A stretch of 59,386 bases of DNA from NCBI GenBank assembly GCA_902826565.1, contig CADEFF010000019.1, positions 1 through 59,386 on the forward strand. The letters run 5' to 3'. The position numbers were made by a program, and so were the translations under genes. The notes under the pieces were generated by a model. It had not been told where the DNA came from. It searched no databases and worked only from the letters and a program-made list of their open reading frames with translations. Source of the stretch: an uncultured Rhodospirillaceae bacterium (GTDB lineage Bacteria; Pseudomonadota; Alphaproteobacteria; Dongiales; Dongiaceae). Positions within the stretch are counted from its first letter, which is position 1; every line of letters begins with the position of its first letter. Shown here piece after piece: positions 8,489-16,746 of the stretch.

Positions 8489-8890
8489 TCAGCCCTGCTT
8501 CGAGGCCCAGATCGCGGCGATGGTGGCGCCCTTGACGAAAGGCAGCAGCGCCAGCGTCAGGAACAGCGTCGCCGGCAGCCAGATCGCCATCTGCAGCCAG
8601 GTCTCGGGATGGAGCGCCCGTTCCATCAGCAGCAGGCCGGGCACCACGATATGGCCGACGATGAGGATGGTGAAATAGGCCGGCGCATCGTCGGCCCGAC
8701 AGGGCTCGAAATCGAGGCCGCAGCTCGCGCAGCGCGGCGGCATCGCGATATAGCCGGCAAGAAGGGCGCCGCGGTCGCAGCGCGGGCAGCGTCGGCTGAG
8801 CCCGCGCGCGAAGGCGGTGAGGAAGCCGACCCGGCCGAATTGGCGCGGCCGTTCGGCCGGCGGTCGCGCGATGGCGGCGCCGTTCGGCAT
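8489..8890 (-). CDS. DUF983 family zinc-ribbon membrane protein
   Basis: A 133-residue protein with a four-cysteine ribbon (C35 and C38 in RCPRC, C54 and C57 in RCASC) followed by two hydrophobic segments (AYFTILIVGHIVVPGLLL and WLPATLFLTLALLPF). This is the layout of the alphaproteobacterial DUF983 family, whose function is unknown. Its ATG overlaps the stop codon of the upstream amidase (TGATG), so the two are translated from one transcript. Inner-membrane location is inferred from the two hydrophobic stretches. Confidence 0.85.
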   Translation of the reverse strand: MPNGAAIARPPAERPRQFGRVGFLTAFARGLSRRCPRCDRGALLAGYIAMPPRCASCGLDFEPCRADDAPAYFTILIVGHIVVPGLLLMERALHPETWLQMAIWLPATLFLTLALLPFVKGATIAAIWASKQG

Positions 8891-10284
8891 CAGAGCACCG
8901 GCATGCGGAAGGGATGGTTCCGTTCATAGGCGCGCGAGGCGCGGAACACGAGCGGCTCGCCATAGCGCGGGCCGACGATCTGCAGCCCGATCGGCATGCC
9001 GTTCTTGGAGAAGCCGCAAGGCACCGAGGCGGCGGGCTGCTGCGTGAGGTTGAAGGGATAGCTGAAGGGCGACCAGTCGAGCCAGACGGTGCCGTCGCTC
9101 TGGCGCGGCACGGGCTGGCCCGCCTCGAAGGCGACCAGCGGCATCATCGGCGTCAGCAGCAGGTCGTATTTCGCGTGGAAGCGGTTCATGGCGACGCCGA
9201 GGGCCTCCCGCTGCTTCACCGCGGCCAGATATTCCATGAGCGTGAAGGCCTCGCCCTGCTCGGCGATGGCGAGGAGCCCCGGATCCATCAGCTTGCGCTG
9301 CTCCGGGGTGAAGGCGCGGAGCGCGTTGGCGGCGCCGGGGAACCAGTGCTTCAGGAACACGTCGTCGGCGCCGACGAGGTCCGGCGTCGCCTCCTCGACA
9401 TGGGCGCCGAGCTCGTCGGCGAAGACCTTGGCCGCGGCGGCGGTCGCGGCGGCCACGTCCGGCTCGACGGGGAAGCCGCCCAGGCTCGGGCTCCAGGCGA
9501 TGCGCAGGCCCCGCACCCCGTCCTCGAGCCCGTCCAGATAGTCCTTGCCGTCGGCCGGCAGCGCATACCAGTCGCGGATATCGGGCTTCGCGAGGACGTT
9601 CAGCATCAACGCCGCGTCGGCGACCGTGCGGGTCATCGGCCCGACATGGGCGACCGTGCCGAAGGGGCTGAGCGGATGCGCCGGCACGCGGCCGTAATTC
9701 TGCTTGAAGCCATAGATGCCGGTGAAGCTCGCCGGGATGCGGATCGAGCCGCCGCCGTCCGTGCCGAGATGGAGCGCGCCCATGCCGGCGGCGCAGGCGG
9801 CCGCGGCGCCGCCGCTGGAGCCGCCCGGCGTGCGTTCCGGATTCCAGGGGTTGCGGGTGATGCCGGTGAGCGGGTTGTCGGTGACGCCCTTCCAGCCGAA
9901 CTCCGGCGTGGTGGTCTTGCCGAGCAGCACCGCGCCCGCTTCGCGCAGCCGCGCCACGACGGGCGCGTCCTCGTCCCAGGCCTGGTCCTTGTCGACCGCG
10001 CGGCTGCCGCGGAGGGTCGGCCAGCCCCTGGTGAGGATGAGATCCTTGACGGTGGTCGGCACGCCGTCCAGCGCGCCTTGCGGCGCGCCTTTCTGCCAGC
10101 GCGCCTCGGATTCCCGCGCCGAGGCCTGCGCCGATTTCTCGTCCACGAGGCAGAAGGCATTGAGCTCGCCGTCATGCTTCCGGATCCGGCCGAGCGCCGC
10201 TTCGGTCGCCTCCACCGGCGAGAGCTGCTTCGCGCGATAGAGGGCGACGAGCTCGGTGGCGGACAGCAGGGCGATGTCGGTCAT
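8890..10284 (-). CDS. Amidase (amidase-signature family)
   Basis: A 464-residue amidase-signature hydrolase that cleaves a carbon-nitrogen amide bond. The Ser-cisSer-Lys triad is visible: K80 in TTVKDL, the GGSSGG loop at 154-159, and the nucleophile S180 in TDGGGSIRIPA. The ATG has GGAG nine bases upstream. The substrate cannot be inferred; the family includes aryl-amidases, 6-aminohexanoate dimer hydrolases and GatA. GatA itself is unlikely because no gatC or gatB is adjacent. It is divergent from an MFS exporter gene and co-transcribed with the DUF983 gene. Confidence 0.88.
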   Translation of the reverse strand: MTDIALLSATELVALYRAKQLSPVEATEAALGRIRKHDGELNAFCLVDEKSAQASARESEARWQKGAPQGALDGVPTTVKDLILTRGWPTLRGSRAVDKDQAWDEDAPVVARLREAGAVLLGKTTTPEFGWKGVTDNPLTGITRNPWNPERTPGGSSGGAAAACAAGMGALHLGTDGGGSIRIPASFTGIYGFKQNYGRVPAHPLSPFGTVAHVGPMTRTVADAALMLNVLAKPDIRDWYALPADGKDYLDGLEDGVRGLRIAWSPSLGGFPVEPDVAAATAAAAKVFADELGAHVEEATPDLVGADDVFLKHWFPGAANALRAFTPEQRKLMDPGLLAIAEQGEAFTLMEYLAAVKQREALGVAMNRFHAKYDLLLTPMMPLVAFEAGQPVPRQSDGTVWLDWSPFSYPFNLTQQPAASVPCGFSKNGMPIGLQIVGPRYGEPLVFRASRAYERNHPFRMPVL

Positions 10285-10536
10285 GGGGAAACTCCGGAGA
10301 ATGCGGGCGCGGATTCCTGTCACGCCGGGCAGGGATTGTCGAGACGGTTCCGGCTGCCTGCGGCAATCGCGTCGAGGGACCGCCCGCACCTCTCGTCGCT
10401 GCGTGCAAGGGCCCCATGCCCCTGCGTGCGGCGAGTGGCAGTCCTGCAACCGGCGCCGTCAATCCCCATTCCGGAGGGCTCGACGGGAATGCCGCAATCA
10501 CTAGACTGCGCGCCTCCTTCGCTGCCAGGGGCCTCG

Positions 10537-11691
10537 ATGACCGCCGTCACGCTCAGCGACCGCGACCGCTACTGGAGTCTCGCCGCCATCATCGCGGGCG
10601 GCTTCGGCACCGGCATGGGCGTGGGGTCCGTCCTTCCGCTCCTCACGCTGCTCATGGAGCGGGAAGGGGCGAGCCCGCTCTTCATCGGGCTCAACGCCGC
10701 GATGTTTCCGCTGGCGGTGCTCTGTTTCGGCGCCTTCGTGCCGCGGGTGGCGCGCGCGCTCGGCACGCTCCCGGCGATCTATCTCAGCATCGCCGTGTTC
10801 GCTTCGGTGATTCCGCTCTATTGGGCGACCGACATCTGGGTCTGGTTTCCGCTGCGCTTCGTCGCCGGCTGCGCCGGCGCGCTCTACTGGATCGTCTCGG
10901 AAACCTGGATCAACCTGGTCGCGACCGACCGCAATCGCGGCCGGGTGACGGCGATCTATGCGACAGTGCTGACGGCGGGCTTCACGCTCGGGCCGCTCAT
11001 CATCAGCGCGGTCGGGATCGACGGCTTCGCGCCCTTCGGCATCGCGCTCGCCGCGAGCCTCGTCGTGCTGCTGCCCATGCCGTTCGTCCGGCGCCTCGCA
11101 CCCGATCTTTCGAAGCAGGCGCCGATGCGGCTGCGGCGCGCGCTCGCGATGGCGCCGCTCATCATGCTGGCCGTGGTGGCGGGCGGCTGCATCGACATGG
11201 CGATCATCGCGCTGCTGCCGATCTACGGGCTGCAGGGGGGCCTCGACTGGCGGTCGGCCACCATGCTGCTCTCGATCTTCACGGCCGGGCATATGGTGCT
11301 GCAACTGCCGCTCGGCTGGATCGCCGACCATGTCGATCGCTTCCGCCTGCTGATCTGCCTCATGGGGTTGACGCTCGCCGGCGCCATCCTCCTGCCGATG
11401 CTGTCGGACACGCGCTGGCCGCTCTGGATCCTGCTGTTCTTCTGGGGCGGCATGGTGTTCGGCCTCTACACCATCGCGCTCGCCTTGCTCGGCGAGCGGT
11501 TTCCCGCGGGCGAGCTCGCGGCCGCCAACGCCCTCTTCGTCATGGTCTATGAGGCAGGCAGCCTCGCCGGCCCGGTGCTGGCGGGCGGCGCCATGGATGT
11601 GATGGGCCGCCAGGGCATGCCGCTCGTGGCGGGGATCGTGGCTGCCGCCTTCCTCGGGGCCATCGCCGTCCGGCGCATCCGGCAGGGATGA
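10537..11691 (+). CDS. MFS transporter
   Basis: A 384-residue major facilitator with about twelve hydrophobic segments and short charged loops such as RVARALG and WIADHVDRFR between helices 2-3 and 8-9. The second half contains FWGGMVFGLYTIAL and GERF, as in the YcaD/sugar-phosphate-like exporter group. The ATG after CAGGGGCCTCG is used. An in-frame ATG 48 bases upstream, with GGAGGG before it, would add sixteen polar residues and is a real alternative. The substrate is unknown. The 250 bases between it and the divergent amidase hold no other gene that I can see. Confidence 0.85.
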   Translation: MTAVTLSDRDRYWSLAAIIAGGFGTGMGVGSVLPLLTLLMEREGASPLFIGLNAAMFPLAVLCFGAFVPRVARALGTLPAIYLSIAVFASVIPLYWATDIWVWFPLRFVAGCAGALYWIVSETWINLVATDRNRGRVTAIYATVLTAGFTLGPLIISAVGIDGFAPFGIALAASLVVLLPMPFVRRLAPDLSKQAPMRLRRALAMAPLIMLAVVAGGCIDMAIIALLPIYGLQGGLDWRSATMLLSIFTAGHMVLQLPLGWIADHVDRFRLLICLMGLTLAGAILLPMLSDTRWPLWILLFFWGGMVFGLYTIALALLGERFPAGELAAANALFVMVYEAGSLAGPVLAGGAMDVMGRQGMPLVAGIVAAAFLGAIAVRRIRQG

Positions 11692-11753
11692 AAACGCTAA
11701 TATATTGATCGTAAAAGGCTAATCGGCAGCGCCCATGCGGGTGGGCGAGATGT

Positions 11754-11783
11754 TTGACAGATAAGTTGATATCAACATATTAT
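11754..11783 (+). promoter_or_regulatory. Promoter of the marR operon
   Basis: A perfect -35 TTGACA (11754-11759) is followed after 18 bases by TATTAT (11778-11783), five bases before the marR ATG. The region is strikingly AT-rich compared with the surrounding sequence. Transcription would start at or just inside the start codon, suggesting a leaderless or nearly leaderless message. Confidence 0.65.
11765..11776. promoter_or_regulatory. Palindromic operator candidate GTTGATATCAAC
   Basis: A perfect 12-bp palindrome lies inside the spacer between the -35 and -10 of the marR promoter. MarR-family dimers typically bind short palindromes of this size overlapping their own promoter, so this is the likely autoregulatory operator. 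The palindrome is seen directly; binding is inference. Confidence 0.6.
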
Positions 11784-11788
11784 CCGCC

Positions 11789-12235
11789 ATGTCGAAGCGC
11801 AGTGCCTTGCCATTCGATGTCACGCCCCAGGTCCGCGATGCTTGTCTATGTCTACATCTGCAGCGGGCAGCGCGGGCCATGGCACGGCGCTTCGACGACG
11901 CCCTGCGGCCCGTATCGCTGACCAACGGCCAATTCTCGTTGCTGATGTCGCTCAACCGTCCGGAGAAGGCGAGCATGGGAAGCGTTTCCGATCTGCTGGC
12001 GATGGACCGCACGACGCTGACGGCGAACCTGAAGCCGCTGCAGCGACGGGGCCTCGTGACGGTCGAGACGGACGAGACGGACCGGCGCAGCCGGCGCCTG
12101 TCGCTCACCCCCGCCGGCCGGGCCCTGCTGGCGGAAGCCTTCCCCATCTGGAAGCGGACCCATGCGGCGCTCGAGGCGCTGCTGGGCGACTCCAGCCCCG
12201 ATCGGTTGCGGGCGGATCTGCGAACGCTTTCCTGA
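11789..12235 (+). CDS. MarR-family transcriptional regulator
   Basis: A 148-residue winged-helix repressor. The recognition region is SVSDLLAMDRTTLTANLKPL, followed by the wing with DETDRRSRRLSLTPAG, the classic MarR DxRxxR pattern. N- and C-terminal helices would form the dimer interface. C20 and C22 near the N-terminus (ACLCLHLQRAAR) could make it thiol-redox responsive like OhrR, but this is speculative. It heads an operon with DUF1428, YCII-like and PhnB-like genes. A perfect palindrome in its promoter supports autoregulation. Confidence 0.9.
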   Translation: MSKRSALPFDVTPQVRDACLCLHLQRAARAMARRFDDALRPVSLTNGQFSLLMSLNRPEKASMGSVSDLLAMDRTTLTANLKPLQRRGLVTVETDETDRRSRRLSLTPAGRALLAEAFPIWKRTHAALEALLGDSSPDRLRADLRTLS

Positions 12236-12266
12236 TTCACGGGAACTCACGCGAAGGAGGACAGCC

Positions 12267-12623
12267 ATGCGATATGCCGACGGATATGTTCTGGCGATCC
12301 CGAAGAAACATCTGACGGCCTATCGCCGGCTGGCGAAGAAAGCCGCGAAGATCTGGCGCGAGCATGGCGCGCTCGAGGCGCGCGAATGCTCGGGCGAGGA
12401 TATGAAGGTCAAGATGGTCATGCCTTTCACCAAGGTCATGAAGGCGAAACCGAACGAGGCCATCATCTTTTCCTGGATCGTGTTCAGGTCCCGCGCGCAT
12501 CGCGACAAGGTCAACGCCAAGGTGATGAGCGATCCGCGTCTCGCGAAGATGAAGCCGGAGGACATGCCCTTCGACATGAAGCGCATGGTCTATGGCGGCT
12601 TCGACGTGATCGTGGACGAATGA
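12267..12623 (+). CDS. DUF1428 family protein (YbaA-like)
   Basis: A 118-residue alpha/beta-barrel dimer family protein beginning MRYADGYVLAIPK, the conserved start of DUF1428. The conserved segment FSWIVFRSRAHRDKVNAKVM and the terminal MVYGGFDVIVDE are present. AAGGAGG sits eight bases upstream of the ATG. The function is unknown; the fold belongs to the ferredoxin-like dimeric alpha/beta-barrel group that includes monooxygenases and EthD-like proteins. It lies 31 bases after marR and before two genes of the same general stress or catabolic type. Confidence 0.88.
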   Translation: MRYADGYVLAIPKKHLTAYRRLAKKAAKIWREHGALEARECSGEDMKVKMVMPFTKVMKAKPNEAIIFSWIVFRSRAHRDKVNAKVMSDPRLAKMKPEDMPFDMKRMVYGGFDVIVDE

Positions 12624-12685
12624 GCCGCCGGAGGCGCCGGCCGGCGAAACCGGCCGGCCGGGACTGAAATCGGAAGGAGACGACC

Positions 12686-13105
12686 ATGCGTTTCATGATT
12701 CTGGTGAAGGCGAGCAAGGAGTCGGAGGCCGGCGCGATGCCGGACGAGAAGCTCCTGACCGATATGGGAAAATACAACGAGACGCTGGCGGAGGCCGGGG
12801 TGATGAAGGCCGGCGAAGGGCTGCATCCGACCTCGAAGGGCGTGCGGGTCCGGTTCGAGGACGACCGGCGGACCGTCAAACCGGGTCCGTTCGGCCACAC
12901 CGAGGAGCTGCTCGCCGGCTTCTGGATTTTCGAGGTGAAGTCGCGTGAGGAGGCGATCGACTGGGTTAAGCGCGCGCCCTTCCCGGGCGGCACCGAGATC
13001 GAGATCCGGAAGATCTTCGAGACGGAGGATTTTGGCGAGGCACTGACGCCCGAGTTGCGCGAACAGGAAGACCGGCTGCGCGCGAAGACCGCTGCGAGGA
13101 CGTAG
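12686..13105 (+). CDS. YCII-related (DGPF-domain) protein
   Basis: A 139-residue YCII-like protein starting MRFMILVKASKESEAG. It has the family region FEDDRRTVKPGPFGHTEE, a variant of the DGPFTE motif, and AGFWIFEVKSREEAIDWVKR. The ribosome-binding site is AAGGAGA. Such proteins are usually encoded next to ECF sigma factors or PhnB-like genes; here the adjacent regulator is MarR instead. The catalytic role is unknown. Confidence 0.88.
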   Translation: MRFMILVKASKESEAGAMPDEKLLTDMGKYNETLAEAGVMKAGEGLHPTSKGVRVRFEDDRRTVKPGPFGHTEELLAGFWIFEVKSREEAIDWVKRAPFPGGTEIEIRKIFETEDFGEALTPELREQEDRLRAKTAART

Positions 13106-13164
13106 CGTCCGACCGGCACCGAACGACAAGGGCTGACGACAACCCCATTCCACGAGGAGAGGTC

Positions 13165-13578
13165 ATGGAAACCCGTCCCTATCTGTTCTTCGACGGTCGC
13201 TGCGAAGAGGCGATCGAGTTCTACAAGAAGGCGGCCGGCGCCGAGGTGACGGCGCTGCTGCGCTTCAAGGACGCGCCGGAGCCCCATCAGCCCGGCATGA
13301 TTCCGCCCGGTGCCGAGAATAAGGTCATGCATTCGGAGATACGCATCGCCGGCTCGACCGTGATGGCATCCGACGGGCGCTGCCTCGGGAAGCCGAATTT
13401 CGAGGGTTTTGCGCTCGCGATCCTGGTGAAGACCCCGGCCGAGGCGGAGAAGACCTTCAAGGCGATGAGCGATGGCGGCCAGGTGCAGATGCCGCTCGAG
13501 AAGACCTTCTTTTCCCCGGCCTTCGGCATGCTGCGGGACAAGTTCGGCATGAACTGGATGGTCGTCTCGGATCAGTGA
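13165..13578 (+). CDS. PhnB-like VOC superfamily protein
   Basis: A 137-residue vicinal-oxygen-chelate fold protein of the PhnB / 3-demethylubiquinone methyltransferase-like type. It begins with PYLFFDGRCEEAIEFYKKA, contains HSEIRIAGSTVMASD, and ends with GMLRDKFGMNWMVV. Usual length for the family is 130-150. It closes the four-gene operon headed by marR and has a GAGGAGAGG ribosome-binding site. The substrate is unknown. The combination suggests detoxification or turnover of a small electrophile, but that is inference. Confidence 0.88.
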   Translation: METRPYLFFDGRCEEAIEFYKKAAGAEVTALLRFKDAPEPHQPGMIPPGAENKVMHSEIRIAGSTVMASDGRCLGKPNFEGFALAILVKTPAEAEKTFKAMSDGGQVQMPLEKTFFSPAFGMLRDKFGMNWMVVSDQ

Positions 13579-13614
13579 TCCGCGACGGGCAGCGGGCGTC
13601 GGCGCCCGCCGCCC

Positions 13615-14553
13615 TCAGGCGTCGAGGCGCGACATCAGATACTGCGCGGTGCCAAGATCCTCGTGCCCGCCGCCGCCCGATTTGAAGAGCGTGATCTCCT
13701 CTGCGTTCTGCCGCGCCGGCCGCTCGCCGCGGGCGAGCTGGAAGGTGTCGGTGATGGCGGCGTCGGAGGTGAGCCCGGCCGCGATGGGCTGGCAGATGTC
13801 GCCGCAGATTTCGATGGTCGAGGGCCGCCAGTCGACGAAGACGCGGGCGCGCTTCACCGCCTCGTCGTCGGATTCCCGCAGGTCCGGCCGGTAGCCGCCG
13901 ACGAGATCGACGTGCGTCCCGGGCTTGAGCCAGGCGCCCTTGATGAGCGGCTCGGTCGCGAAGGTGGCGGCGGAGATCACGTCCGCCTCGCCGACCGCGG
14001 CCTCGAGGTCGGTCATGGCGGCGGCGCGGTAGCCGGGCCTGTCGATCTTCCTGGCGATGGCCTCGGCCTTGGCCGGGGTGCGGTTCCAGATCAGCACCCG
14101 CTCGAACTTGCGGACCGCGCTATGCGCCTCGATCAGATGCGGGGCCAGCGCGCCGGCGCCGATCATCAGCAGCGTCTTCGCGTCCTTGCGGGCGAGGAAG
14201 TCGGTCGCCAGCGCGGAATTGGCGGCAGTCTTGCGCAGCGTGATCCCGACGCCGTCGATCACGAGCTGCGGCAGGCCGGTCGCGCCGTCGAACAGCACAT
14301 AGGCGCCGAGGATCGTGTTGACGCCCTTCGCCTCGTTGCCGGGGAAGATGCTGACGAGCTTGATGCCGAAATTGCGGCCATACTGCCAGGCGGGCTGCAG
14401 TAGCCAGTCGTTCTGCTCGCCGTTCGGCAGCGGCTCGACCAGCAGCCGCCGGTCGTAGGTATCGACGCCGCGGCGGTAGGTTTCGCGTAAGGCGGCGACG
14501 AGGCCCGGGAAATCCAGCAGGCGAAGCGTCGTGTCGAGATCGGCGAAGCGCAT
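13615..14553 (-). CDS. Ornithine cyclodeaminase / mu-crystallin family protein
   Basis: A 312-residue NAD(P)-binding enzyme of the OCD/mu-crystallin family. Visible features are FGIKLVSIFPGN with the substrate-binding Lys, GVGITLRKTAANSALAT, the Rossmann motif MIGAGALAPHLIEA and DLVGGYRPDLRE. Members convert ornithine to proline, or act as alanine or ketimine reductases; the exact substrate is not evident. It lies 67 bases downstream of two EamA transporter genes on the same strand, so transport and metabolism of an amino-acid-like compound may be linked. Confidence 0.87.
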   Translation of the reverse strand: MRFADLDTTLRLLDFPGLVAALRETYRRGVDTYDRRLLVEPLPNGEQNDWLLQPAWQYGRNFGIKLVSIFPGNEAKGVNTILGAYVLFDGATGLPQLVIDGVGITLRKTAANSALATDFLARKDAKTLLMIGAGALAPHLIEAHSAVRKFERVLIWNRTPAKAEAIARKIDRPGYRAAAMTDLEAAVGEADVISAATFATEPLIKGAWLKPGTHVDLVGGYRPDLRESDDEAVKRARVFVDWRPSTIEICGDICQPIAAGLTSDAAITDTFQLARGERPARQNAEEITLFKSGGGGHEDLGTAQYLMSRLDA

Positions 14554-14620
14554 GACGGATCCGGGCCCCCAGCCCCATGAGGATGTCGATCCGATCAGTC
14601 TCCGCGCTTTCCGGGCGGCG

Positions 14621-15571
14621 TCAACCGGCCTCCGGCCGCGGTGCGGGCCTGCCGGAGCCCGCGCGGAGGAGCCGGTCGCCGAGCTGCACCCAGAGCACCC
14701 CGGCCAGCACCACGAGGCCGCCGAGGAGCTGCCATCCGGAGGCGGCGGCGCCGAGCGCGAGCCCGATCAGCACCGCGAAGACCGGCTCGAGATTCATGTA
14801 GATCGTGGCGACCGGCAGGTTGATGCGCGACACGGCGAAGTTCCAGAGCGCGATGGCGCTCGCGGTGCAGGCGATGCCGAGCCAGCCGAGGATCGACCAG
14901 TCGAAGGCGCCGGGCCAGCCGGCCGGCGCCGGCGACAGGTCGGCGAGCCGCGCGCCGAGATAGATCAGCCACAGCACGGCCGCGCCGCAGAGCGTGGTGA
15001 GGAAGCTGATCTCGGCCGCGCTCATGCCGTGCGGCGCAAGCCAGGCGCGCGTCTTCAGCGAATACCAGGACCAGCAGATCATGCTGCCGAGCACCAGGAA
15101 CTCGCCGCCGCGGAATCCGCCCGTGCCGTCGAGCGCAGGCTTGCCGAAGGCGACGAACAGCCCGCCGAGGACCGCGAGCAGGATGGCGAACGGCACGCGC
15201 GGCGGCAGGCGCTCGCCCTCGACGAGACGCGCCATGATCGCGCCCACCACCGGGATGCCGCAGAGGATGGCGGCGGCGCTGATCGGGTCGGAATAACGAA
15301 TGCCGAAGGTGAAGCAGCAGACGAAGAGCGCCATGCCGACGGCGCCGAGCAGCGCGATCCGCCCCCAGGGCAGGCGGCGGCGGAAGGGCAGGCGCCCCGT
15401 GCCGAGGAGCGCCAGCAAGGCGAGCGCCGGCACGGCCAGCACATAGCGGACGGCGCCGATGAAGAGCGGGTCGAGCCGCTCCAGCAGCAGGGCCGTCAGC
15501 GGCACCATCGAGCCCCAGATGAAGGCCACGGCCACCAGCGCGCCGGCGGCGGCGAGCGGGACCCGCGTCAT
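14621..15571 (-). CDS. EamA/DMT-family transporter
   Basis: A 316-residue drug/metabolite transporter with ten predicted hydrophobic segments in two EamA repeats, starting with IWGSMVPLTALLLERLDP. Shared islands with the next gene upstream (YSDPI, FRGGEFL, MICW-WYS) show the two are paralogues from a tandem duplication. Only 34 bases separate them. The substrate is unknown; the family exports amino acids, purines and small metabolites. Confidence 0.88.
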   Translation of the reverse strand: MTRVPLAAAGALVAVAFIWGSMVPLTALLLERLDPLFIGAVRYVLAVPALALLALLGTGRLPFRRRLPWGRIALLGAVGMALFVCCFTFGIRYSDPISAAAILCGIPVVGAIMARLVEGERLPPRVPFAILLAVLGGLFVAFGKPALDGTGGFRGGEFLVLGSMICWSWYSLKTRAWLAPHGMSAAEISFLTTLCGAAVLWLIYLGARLADLSPAPAGWPGAFDWSILGWLGIACTASAIALWNFAVSRINLPVATIYMNLEPVFAVLIGLALGAAASGWQLLGGLVVLAGVLWVQLGDRLLRAGSGRPAPRPEAG

Positions 15572-15605
15572 GGCCGGGCGCGGGCGGGGGGCCCGGGCCG
15601 CCCCG

Positions 15606-16565
15606 TCACGCGTCGGCCTGCCGCTGCGTCCGGACGCCGCCGCGCAGATTGTGGAGCTGGATCCAGACGACGCCGGCCAGCACCAGCGCGCCGCCGAAGA
15701 TCTGCATCGGCGTGGTGTCGGCGCCGAACAGCACCATGCTGATGACGACGCTCACGATGGGCGAAAGGTTCACATAGAGCATGGAGACGGCGACGCCGAG
15801 CATGGCGGTGCCGTAGTTCCAGAGCGCGACGCCGATCGCGGTCGGGCCGAGCGCCATCCAGAAGAGCTCGGTGACGGACAGGAGGCTCGGCGAGGCGGGG
15901 GGCGGCGCGGCGAGCCCGGCCGAGACGCCGACCCCGTAGAAGATCACGAGCCAGCCGAAGGCGACGGTCGAGCTCACGAAGGTGAGGCGGACCTGGGTGA
16001 AGCCGATGGGCGTCAGCCAGAGCTGCGCCTTCATCGAGTACCAGATCCAGCAGATCATGCCGAGGATGAGCAGGAACTCGCCGCCGCGAAAGCCGAGGCT
16101 CTGTACGCTGCCGGGCTTGAAGATCGCGGCAATCACGCCGCCCGTGACCGCAAGCGCGACCGCGAGCAGATGGGCGCCGGAGATCCGTTGCCGGTCGGCG
16201 AGCCAGGACATGGCGAGCGCGATGACCGGTGCCAGCGCGAAGATCGCGATCGCGGTGATGGGGTCGGAGTAGTAGACGCCGAAGGAGACGAGCGTCACGA
16301 AGATCGCCACGCTGCCGCCGAGCATCAGCGCCTTGCCGATGGGCAGATAGCGCGGCCAGGGCGTCCGGCCATCGACCAGCAGGCTCGCCAGCAGCAGGAT
16401 CGGCACCGCCATGCCGTAGCGCGCCGGCGCCAGGAGCAGCGGATCGAAATCATTGAGGAGGTCGGCGGTGAAGGGGACCGTCGAGCCCCAGCAGAGGGTG
16501 GTTACGAGCAGGGCGACGGCGGCTTTGAGCCGGCTGGGCCGGGCCGGTTCCGGTAAGGCGGTCAT
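15606..16565 (-). CDS. EamA/DMT-family transporter (tandem paralogue)
   Basis: A 319-residue ten-helix transporter with two EamA domains. It begins with a polar MTALPEPARPSRLK followed by the first membrane segment containing CWGSTVPFTADLL. Clearly paralogous to the downstream gene, it is probably the first gene of an operon ending in the ornithine cyclodeaminase-like gene. About 180 bases upstream separate it from the NYN-domain gene. That stretch contains short GC-rich inverted repeats (for example GGGGCG and CGCCCC near 16703) but no clear U-tract terminator. Confidence 0.88.
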   Translation of the reverse strand: MTALPEPARPSRLKAAVALLVTTLCWGSTVPFTADLLNDFDPLLLAPARYGMAVPILLLASLLVDGRTPWPRYLPIGKALMLGGSVAIFVTLVSFGVYYSDPITAIAIFALAPVIALAMSWLADRQRISGAHLLAVALAVTGGVIAAIFKPGSVQSLGFRGGEFLLILGMICWIWYSMKAQLWLTPIGFTQVRLTFVSSTVAFGWLVIFYGVGVSAGLAAPPPASPSLLSVTELFWMALGPTAIGVALWNYGTAMLGVAVSMLYVNLSPIVSVVISMVLFGADTTPMQIFGGALVLAGVVWIQLHNLRGGVRTQRQADA

Positions 16566-16746
16566 GGCGCAAAGGCTTAGAGGGCGCCGTGGCGCGCGTC
16601 AAAGCGAAAGGCGGAACGCCGACGGGGCCGGCGGGCGGCGGCAACCGGCACCGTCGGACGCGGCCGTGCCCCGAGCGAAGCGGAGCGTGTGACGAGCGAC
16701 GCGGGGCGGTGCGACGCCCCATCCGATTCGCGAAGGACGCCGGAGT

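Noticed and set aside
8914..10536. A long plus-strand frame continuous with the MFS transporter gene, suggesting a 925-residue protein
   Set aside because: The first 540 codons are antisense to the amidase gene. The membrane protein has its own start with ribosome-binding-like sequence near 10537 (or 10489).
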